64,000 nt of DNA from Anaeramoeba flamelloides. Taxonomy: Eukaryota > Metamonada > Anaeramoebidae. The translations under genes were made by a program, and so were the position numbers. The notes under the pieces were generated by a model. That model did no database searches. It was not told the origin of the DNA and saw only the letters and a program-made list of their open reading frames with translations. Where the stretch lies: the NCBI GenBank assembly GCA_027625915.1, contig JANTQA010000015.1, positions 10,259,001 to 10,323,000 of the forward strand, read 5' to 3'. Positions 57,059 to 64,000 of the stretch are shown here, piece after piece; position 1 is the first letter of the stretch; each line of letters starts with the position of its first letter.

Positions 57059-57539
57059 CAGTGATCAAAATAAAGCGTGAATAAAGACTATAATCCCCGT
57101 GTTGCTAAATATTACCCGTGCTTTTTTTTCTTCTTGTACCAAGACAATATCCAATCTTCTACCCAATAGTATACCTAAGTTCAAATCAATTTTGAAAGTA
57201 AAGGTCTGGTTATTTTCAGTAAAATTGAAATTATTCAAGCAAATAGTTGAAAATTTTCCATAATATTCTTAATTTTTTTGAATTTTTTTGTTTTTTTTGA
57301 TAATAAAATTTTACATCAAAAACTTACTCTATTTTTTGAGACAAATTTTGCAATTTGATCCTTCATTTTTAGAATTTCTTTTTATATAATTGAACTTTAA
57401 GAAATCAATATCATATTTTTTTAGGGTTTATTATTGGTTTCTTTGATTGGTTAATGAATAGGTCTTTTATAACAAAAAAACACACTTTTTATTTTGAAAC
57501 CTGCATTAAATTTTTTTGCACGCTTTATTTTGACTACAG
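57059..57539. mobile_element. Tc1/mariner-like non-autonomous element, copy 2
   Basis: 481 bp flanked by TA (57057-57058 and 57540-57541). The left end is CAGTGATCAAAATAAAGCGTG. The right end, reverse-complemented, is CTGTAGTCAAAATAAAGCGTG. A second GTGTTGC/CCGTGC block lies inside each arm, an IR/DR layout. It is the better preserved partner of 5204-5670. Its right end is only 70 bases beyond the stop codon of the minus-strand gene at 57610. Confidence 0.75.
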
Positions 57540-57609
57540 TATCTACAAAAAAAAAAAAAATCAAAAAAAAAAATCAAAAAACAAGGACAAAAAACAATCT
57601 AAAAAAGAT

Positions 57610-58701
57610 TTACAACTTTATTAATTCCTTTTTACGGGCACGCTTTAAAGATAATAAAGCGTGGATAATATCTAATTCCAAATTGGAATTAAGTGTTATT
57701 GTTTGACTTGCTCTTTGTGATAAAGGGAAAGTCTTCTCGGAGAGTTGAATTGGGAAATTTGTCTCTTCATTTCGTTTGCTTTCGTAATTAATTTTGACAA
57801 AAGTCTTGTTTTTCTCTTCCACTTTTTTGGTCTTCCTCTTTTTCACGACAATTTTATATACTTTCTTTTTTTTTGCATTTGATGGAGATATTTTCAGAAT
57901 TTTTGATCCCAAATCCTTTTTTGTTTGGTTTGTTTTTTTCTTGGTTTGAGTACTTTTTTTTTGTGGGCTTTTCTTTCTTCTCCGTTTTCGGTAATTTTTT
58001 GCCTTTTTGATAATCCGACGTCCGTAGATTAAAAAGTCTCTGTTCATTTGTGTGCTATTGACAAGGTTGAATTTTGATAAAAAAAAGATCGATAAAGCCC
58101 TTTGGATCTTTTGCACTTTTTCACCAAATTGTGGTGAATTCTCATCAATGTTCTCTTGCATCTTGCAATTCTCTTTGAAGGCGATCTTTTGGATGGTGAT
58201 AATTGATGGAGGGGAATATGCACGATCAAGCATATCTGGGAGCATCCCTTGGTAGTTTGTGGGGTCTCTTTCATACGATTCTTGAAAGTATTTGGATAAT
58301 AACTCGTATTTGTCGCCAAACTCTTCAGAATCGATTTCGTCCAATAAGGACTTTTCCACAAAGTATGATCCTTTTATTGTGAAGTGATATTTTTTTGACC
58401 CGTTCTCCTTTTTCTTATTCTTGTTATTGTTTGATAAGAACAAATTGAATTTTTTCAAGATAAAGAGCTTTAAGTCCCTTAAGGTGAATTTGAACAATTT
58501 GTCATTCATGTTGAACTCTTGTTCAAAGATACTTGAGTCGATAACTATCTCTTTAGGACAATTACGGAGCCACAAATTTGAACATGTTATACCTTCGATA
58601 TATTTCTTATAATTCTTGATCAAAGACTCAATTCTGGATTGGTTAGTACTCAGTTTTTTTGGTCTTTGGAAAATTTTTTTGTTATTTTGGTTGTTGGTCA
58701 T
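57610..58701 (-). CDS. Uncharacterised basic 363-aa protein, probably nuclear
   Basis: A single-exon gene ending in TAA; no family recognised. The first 220 residues have a mixed, folded-looking composition: SRIESLIKNYKKYIEGI at 22-38, a hydrophobic-basic helix at 72-90 (FTLRDLKLFILKKFNLFL), and YELLSKYFQESYERDPTNY at 132-150. Residues 228-298 are highly basic (YRKRRRKKSPQKK, then repeated Lys/Thr and KKRKTKK), consistent with nuclear or nucleolar location and nucleic-acid binding; this is inference. The C-terminus ends in a possible amphipathic helix (LDIIHALLSLKRARKKELIKL is the region 343-363). There is no signal peptide or membrane segment. The motif SYERDPTN recalls SYDEDPLN of the 780-aa protein at 38417, but the surroundings do not align well enough to claim kinship. 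Confidence 0.7.
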   Translation of the reverse strand: MTNNQNNKKIFQRPKKLSTNQSRIESLIKNYKKYIEGITCSNLWLRNCPKEIVIDSSIFEQEFNMNDKLFKFTLRDLKLFILKKFNLFLSNNNKNKKKENGSKKYHFTIKGSYFVEKSLLDEIDSEEFGDKYELLSKYFQESYERDPTNYQGMLPDMLDRAYSPPSIITIQKIAFKENCKMQENIDENSPQFGEKVQKIQRALSIFFLSKFNLVNSTQMNRDFLIYGRRIIKKAKNYRKRRRKKSPQKKSTQTKKKTNQTKKDLGSKILKISPSNAKKKKVYKIVVKKRKTKKVEEKNKTFVKINYESKRNEETNFPIQLSEKTFPLSQRASQTITLNSNLELDIIHALLSLKRARKKELIKL

Positions 58702-59892
58702 TTTTTTTGGTATTGTATTGTATTGGTTTTTGATTTATTTTTGTCAAGGTTGTTAGATGTTCTTTGTTGAACGAACTGTAAAATTGATAAATTATTATTC
58801 CCAAATAAAAAAGTCGAAATAAATAAAAGGTATTTGAAAAAGAAATGATTAAAATTAAAAATTTTTTATTTTTTTGGAGTTTTTTTTTTATTCCTAATTT
58901 TCTGTAATTTTGATGTGTATCACCAAATACCCCAATTATGAACTGTACACGTTTTTTTACTCAAGACACATAGAATCAGGCAATAATTATATTCACTTCA
59001 AATAATTATTTTAGGATAATTGCTTACTTCCATCAAAGATTACAAAAAATCAATCCACAATTGTTCCTTTTCAGCCTGTAGCTTGATCACAGTCTGTTAA
59101 TTGAAAAGATTTTTGGATCAAAAAAAAACAGGTAAGAATTTTAGAAAAGTTTTATAGGCATAAAATAAAAAAAGAAAACAGGTTTAAATTAATTATTACT
59201 TGGTAAAATCTGTTTATACCTTCTCCCTTAATTGATCATAAGAACTCGGTTTGACAATTAAAACCAATAGTTGAACAATATTAGCTTTTAATGAGAAACT
59301 TTTTTTTTGTTTTTTATTTTTCTTAAATTAATTTAGTCCTTTCTTCAGAAGCATCTAGTCGAAAAATTAAACAATAAATAAGATTACCACGATGTTTTTT
59401 TCAAGTTGATGTTGATAAACTTGCTTGCTTTTGAAAATATAATAAAAAATTCAATTTGTCTTGTTTGTTCTGAACATTAAAGATAATCGAAAAATAATCA
59501 ATGTCTTTCAAAGTTTTGTCAATTCATAACCAAGAAAGTATTTTTATCTTTATTTCAGAATCATAACAAAAAGTAATTGTAATATAAAAATCAAGTAGAA
59601 AAAAAAATTCATTCACTTTTAATTTAAAATCTAATTGAATGATTTCACAGGAATTTTAATCGCGCCTTGAGAAAAATAACCGAATAAAAATATAAAAAAA
59701 ATAGTCTTTTTACTGACTTTTTGGATTTATTAAAACCTTGATTTCTGTTTGTAAATAATTTTTCATCAAGAACTTGAATATTGGTGAAAACAAAAGAAGG
59801 TTTATGAGAGATCTTATTTTTTGAGTGTTCAAAAAAACAGGTTAACATTTTGGAAAAAAGTCCTAAACAATTTTCAATTGGAAATTTTAATA

Positions 59893-59931
59893 GAATCACA
59901 GAAATCACAGAAATCACAGAAATCACAGAAA
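59893..59931 (+). repeat. 9-bp tandem repeat (ATCACAGAA)n
   Basis: About four perfect units of ATCACAGAA followed by a partial unit. A frame through it reads as a short Ile-Ser-Val array on the minus strand, with no other gene features. Confidence 0.85.
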
Positions 59932-61077
59932 CCCGAAAATGATTATTAAAATCAATTAAAAGAAGAAACTAATTTAACTTCAAAGAATATCCCCTTATTT
60001 TGATTCAATCAAATTAACCGAAATATTTTTTATCTATCTTTATATATATATTAAAATCAAAGGAACAATTTTGGAGATTCTTCAAAAAAAGTCAAATTTT
60101 TCAACAAATTCGATTAAAAAAAATTAATCAGAGAAAAACCTAACCAAACGATTATATTAGAAAAGGCTCTTCTTGTGTAGAATCTTCAATTTTTTTTTTT
60201 TTTTTTTCCTTTATTTGTTCTTATTTTAATGGATCTTACTTTTCTTTTCAAGCTTGGTGTACAATAAACAATCACATTTCAGGTTTTCTCCTGTTTTTAT
60301 TTTTTACCCAAATGTATAAATAATTGTGAAAATATTTTGAACATAGGAGAATAAAATGATAATAAGAGAGATAAAAAATATCTAATTCACATATTTATAT
60401 CAGTTTGGTCATCAGACAATAAAGATTTGAGTCTGTATTTTTATAAAATAGTCATAATGAAGAAAAGATCAAGTTTTTTGATTTGTGTTATGGATGGTTT
60501 TGAGAAATTCAAATGAAAAAATCAGAAAATTTTTTGGTTCTGTTTCAAATAGAGTGGAAGTTTCCCTTTTAAACAAAGATCAAAATTAAAATATCCACTT
60601 TATTTTGGCACTAGAAAATATATGTTATTTATAAATTTCAAAATTGAAAACCAATAAAAAATTTTCGCGGATACAAAACTCTGATGTTTTGTTTCAAAAA
60701 AATCCTTTGGATTAAAAAAAAATTGGATTACCGATTAATATTTAGAATTTATTATATAATATTAAACAATAATCAAAAAAAAAAAGAAAAAAAAAAAAAA
60801 TTTATATAGTAATAATTGATATTCACATATTTTTTTTTAATCTATTCATTATTTTTTGATTTGTAATTCAATTAAAAAAGTCCTCAAAAATGAAATAATA
60901 AAAATATTTCTATTTTCTTATTATCGAATGGAATGTATAAATTACTTCCGAAAAAGAGCAGGGAATGTATTACAAATTATCTTTATTTAAACCCAATCAA
61001 AATAAAACTATTTAAAAATGTAAAATTATTAACAACCATTAATTAATTCTTGGTAATACTTCAAGCTATTTTTTAGT

Positions 61078-61340
61078 GTGTTATTATATAAAATATAATC
61101 TATTAAATTTTCTTATCTTGATTATAAATAAAATGTTTTAGGGGTAAAATTTTCTATTTTTTATTTTCTTTCTGATTGAAAAAATCATTTTCATAACTTC
61201 CCTAAACTCAACAAAATCCACAATAAAATGGAAAAACATATAACTGTATTTTATTGTTTAAATAATCATTCATGAACTTGTAATATTTCCAATTTTTTAT
61301 TGAAATTGGCTATGCGTTGTTTTAACAAAAAAAGTGTTTC
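61078..61340 (+). repeat. Dispersed repeat, copy 2 (partner at 37240-37500)
   Basis: Same orientation as its partner, with patchy similarity at both sides; see the partner copy for shared words. Confidence 0.6.
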
Positions 61341-61675
61341 TTTTTTTTCTTCATTTTTTAGAAATATTTAAAAAATTGATTTTGTGATAAATATCTTAGT
61401 CCTTGATTCAATCAATATAAATATTTAACGTAATATTGTTTTGTTTATTTACGAATAACTCTACTAAAATTATTATTTTGTTTGCAAATGTAATTTAAAC
61501 AATACCTATTTTCCGGAAATACTTTCGTTATATATAAAGGAGATTGGATATCCCCTTTATTATTTATTTGGTAACCCATTTTCTTTTTGAAAAAAACAAA
61601 GAATTAGAAATTCATGTACATATATTTTAAATAATTAAATTTAATGAATAAAATGAACAATGGTTGAAATAAATA

Positions 61676-62118
61676 CAGCCGTTCCAAGTCTACCATAAAA
61701 ATTCAAATAAAACACAATTGATTTTTCTATTCCGATTTTACTTTTTCCAAAAATTCGGAAATAAGAGTTATTATTCCAAAAAAAATTTCAATAAATGAGT
61801 TATTATTCAAGTTTTGGAACACCAAAAAAAAAAATTTTGAAGATTCTTGAAGCACTTAAAAATATTGTTCAAAACAGTCCAAAAAAAATATCAATATTCG
61901 CTGATCTTTAAAAATTTACTATTTTTGAACAATATTTCTAAGTTCTTCAAGAATCTTCAAAATTTTTTTTTTTGGTGTTCCAAAACTTGAATAATAACTC
62001 ATTTATTGAAATTTTTTTGAATAATAACTCTTATTTCCGAATTTTTGAAAAAGTAAAATCGGAATAGAAAAATCAATTGTGTTTTATTTGAAATTTTATG
62101 GTAGACTTGGAAAGACTG
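61676..62118. mobile_element. 443-bp TA-flanked palindromic MITE
   Basis: Ends are CAGCCGTTCCAAGTCTACC and GGTAGACTTGGAAAGACTG, with inverted arms of about 190 bases (for example GAAGATTCTTGAAGCACTTA against AAGTTCTTCAAGAATCTTC) and a short centre. It is flanked by TA (61674-61675 and 62119-62120), the Tc1/mariner target duplication. It differs in sequence from the 197-bp MITE, so it is a separate family. Confidence 0.85.
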
Positions 62119-62122
62119 TAAC

Positions 62123-62126
<4 letters not shown>

Positions 62127-62173
<47 letters not shown>
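62127..62173. repeat. (AT)n microsatellite
   Basis: Perfect TA repeat of about 23 units, starting eight bases after the 443-bp MITE. A TA-targeting transposon next to a TA repeat is an expected association. Confidence 0.9.
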
Positions 62174-62174
<1 letters not shown>

Positions 62175-62734
62175 ATTTTGGTATGAATCCAAATAAAGAT
62201 AAAATTAATAAAAACTTAATATAAAAAGAAATTTTTTATCTTTGAATTTGATTAGAAAAAAAAAAAAAAAAAACCTAAAGTTTAAATTCAAAAAGGTGGA
62301 TAATATTTTTTTAAAAGTATTTTATATTTTTTTTAAAAGTTATTTTATCTAAATAAATTGAAAATCAACTTCTTTAAAGCATTTTTAGATATTCAACTAT
62401 TATATAGGCTGGAAATATTTGACTCCACAAAAATTAATTTTAAAGATATTTGTATACAGATCTATAAAAAATTCAGAATCATTTTTAGTGAATCTATACA
62501 CACATCCCAAGACTGAATTATAAAATTGAAACAAAAATTGATTCACAAATCGAAATATACAAAAAAAAAAAAAAAAGATTGAAATATATTCAAACATCTC
62601 AAAAAATCAAGTCTTTGATAATTTAATAAATTTTCTTCCTTCCAGGTAAAAGGAATAAGAAAATATCAATGGAAATCTCAAAATTTAAAAGAATTAGTAT
62701 ATACACTCGAAAATTACAGAATTAATCAATTAAA

Positions 62735-63445
62735 AATTACCCAAGTTGGAAAGTCGTTGGGTTTTCCAGAAAACAGAGGAAATAGTAAAATCTTTGGATT
62801 TCATTGTTTCTTTTAAATATTGGAAAACACAACAACAACAAAAAAGTTTTTAAAATGTAAATGCTTAGTAGATATTTTAAAATTAAGATATCATATAAAT
62901 TACAAAAATAGATATTGTTATTTTATGATTAGAATGAAAATAAATCACAATTTTGTTAATTGTACTAAATATTCCAAGATTTTGACCATTTTCTTTCGAA
63001 TTGCCTAACAAATAAAAATAAGTGTAAAATCGGGATCACCAAATTAAAAAAAATATAACAGTTTAATTATTTTAAGAAATATTTATTTTTTTGAATAAAT
63101 TAATAAAACAAGATTCAAATGTACTAATAGGAATAAAAATATGTTTGTGAATCTTTTTAAAAATGTCTAAATAAAAGTTTTAAAATTTGGAAAGTACATA
63201 AAAGTGCTCTAGAGTGTCCATAAGAAAATAGTTTTTTTTTGTTTGAATTCAAAAGAATAGAATAAAACCAGAGATTTAAATCAATTCTTTTGAATTCTGG
63301 AAAACATAAGTTTAAATACCTTGGTTCCATTTTAAATATGGTTTGTTGTTAACTTTTCTTTACTCTCCTAAATAATAAGAAAATTTAAGAAATTTTCATT
63401 TTTTTTTATAATTAAAAAAAGCCCAAGTGCTCATAAGTGGAATTA
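62735..63445 (+). repeat. Hairpin-array repeat, locus 4
   Basis: Contains GTTGGGTTTTCCAGAAAAC followed by a palindrome closing with TTTTAAATATTGGAAAAC (62757-62828). A linker has AGTA/AGTG/AGTG at 63193, 63203 and 63213, followed by a beta hairpin (63243-63305, AATTCAAAAGAATAGAATAA against TTCTTTTGAATTCTGG). Later there is an alpha-type hairpin (63375-63410) and AGTG at 63426 and 63436. The spacing of AGTG is ten bases as in locus 1. Confidence 0.65.
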
Positions 63446-64000
63446 AAAAATCCCCCCTTAAATAAAAAAAAAAATTCAGCATTTTATTTCAATTAACTTG
63501 AGAGAATTCTAAACACCCTTCTTTATGGGGAATCAATTTTACAACCAAACTATTGTGAATTTTTTGCCTTGTAAAAAAAAAAGTATTCTTCAAAAATTCA
63601 AAAGAAAAAATTTTCGAAACTAAATTTTAATTAATTTATTTTTCATTAAATTTTTTTCAATTAGTAACTTTGTTTTCAAAATAGTTCTTTTCATCAAACA
63701 ATTTAATAGTTATTCATTTTATTCGATTTTTTAGATTTCCACAAAAAAAATGTGTTTTAAAAAAATCTACAAAAAGTAAAAAAAAAATTTTTTAAATTGA
63801 TTAAATAATAAAATTCAAACACATTGAGATTTTGTAATACAGACGAATAAATTTTGGAAATAAAAAAAGAAAACCTGAGAATTATTGTTACTTTTTTGCC
63901 AAACTAGTCCTTTCTGTGATGTTTTTGGAAAGCACTCAACTTTACAAGGAACTCTTAAAACAATTATCAATTTTTTGGTTGTTGGAGAAGATGAATTCTT

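Larger units (their letters stand above)
50148..57609. other. Repeat-rich region upstream of TOP2
   Basis: About 7.4 kb with no supported gene. It holds hairpin-array locus 3 (50440-51235), a foldback element with a MITE nested in it (51570-52380), a 66-base tandem-like duplication (52450-52515 and 52582-52647), an area of normal-looking base composition but no consistent frame (52690-53960), a dispersed repeat (54752-55930), G- and C-runs (56260-56492) and a Tc1-like element (57059-57539). Confidence 0.55.
58702..64000. other. Right-hand intergenic region
   Basis: No gene supported in 5.3 kb. It holds a 9-bp tandem repeat (59893-59931), a dispersed repeat (61078-61340), a 443-bp TA-flanked palindrome (61676-62118), a long (AT)n run (62127-62173) and hairpin-array locus 4 (62735-63445). 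The remainder is A/T tracts. Confidence 0.55.

Overview
This window is extremely AT-rich nuclear DNA from a single-celled eukaryote. The evidence is GT-AG introns, single-gene transcription units on both strands, long A/T homopolymer tracts between genes, and proteins rich in Lys, Asn, Glu and Ser with Asn and Lys/Glu runs. Gene content (bZIP factor, TAPT1/Emp65-type ER protein, cullin, type IIA topoisomerase, ankyrin membrane protein) fits an amoeboid or excavate-like protist such as Anaeramoeba or an amoebozoan; the species cannot be fixed from the sequence alone. The standard genetic code works throughout, and all seven confident genes end in TAA.

Layout: a bZIP protein (1543-2346, +); a secreted/type I membrane ankyrin-filamin-EGF protein (7210-10389, +); a TAPT1-family membrane protein (13552-14862, +); a nine-exon cullin that I assembled from its splice sites (20908-27110, +, 746 aa); an unrecognised 780-aa protein (38417-40759, -); DNA topoisomerase II in three exons (44818-50091, -, 1598 aa); and an unrecognised basic 363-aa protein (57610-58701, -). 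Two lone exon-like segments (20668-20778 and 36148-36457) may belong to genes I could not complete. The genes are unrelated housekeeping or regulatory loci, with no sign of a co-regulated cluster. Five are intronless, TOP2 has two introns near its 5' end, and the cullin has eight. Two of the cullin introns are long because they carry repeats.

The rest is repeat-rich. It holds a 197-bp TA-flanked foldback MITE in three same-length copies plus one decayed copy, TTAA-flanked piggyBac-like elements (one with a readable empty site), a TA-flanked 443-bp palindrome, a pair of Tc1/mariner-like elements with direct repeats inside their inverted repeats, and a candidate hAT-like nested element. No reverse transcriptase, integrase, capsid or LTR structure was recognised.

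The most unusual signal is a dispersed 'hairpin-array' repeat found at four places (about 25.2-26.2, 42.0-42.7, 50.4-51.2 and 62.7-63.4 kb). Two recurring palindrome types alternate, joined by GC-richer linkers. In several linkers the word AGTG recurs at almost exactly 10-base spacing. I know of no described family with this structure.
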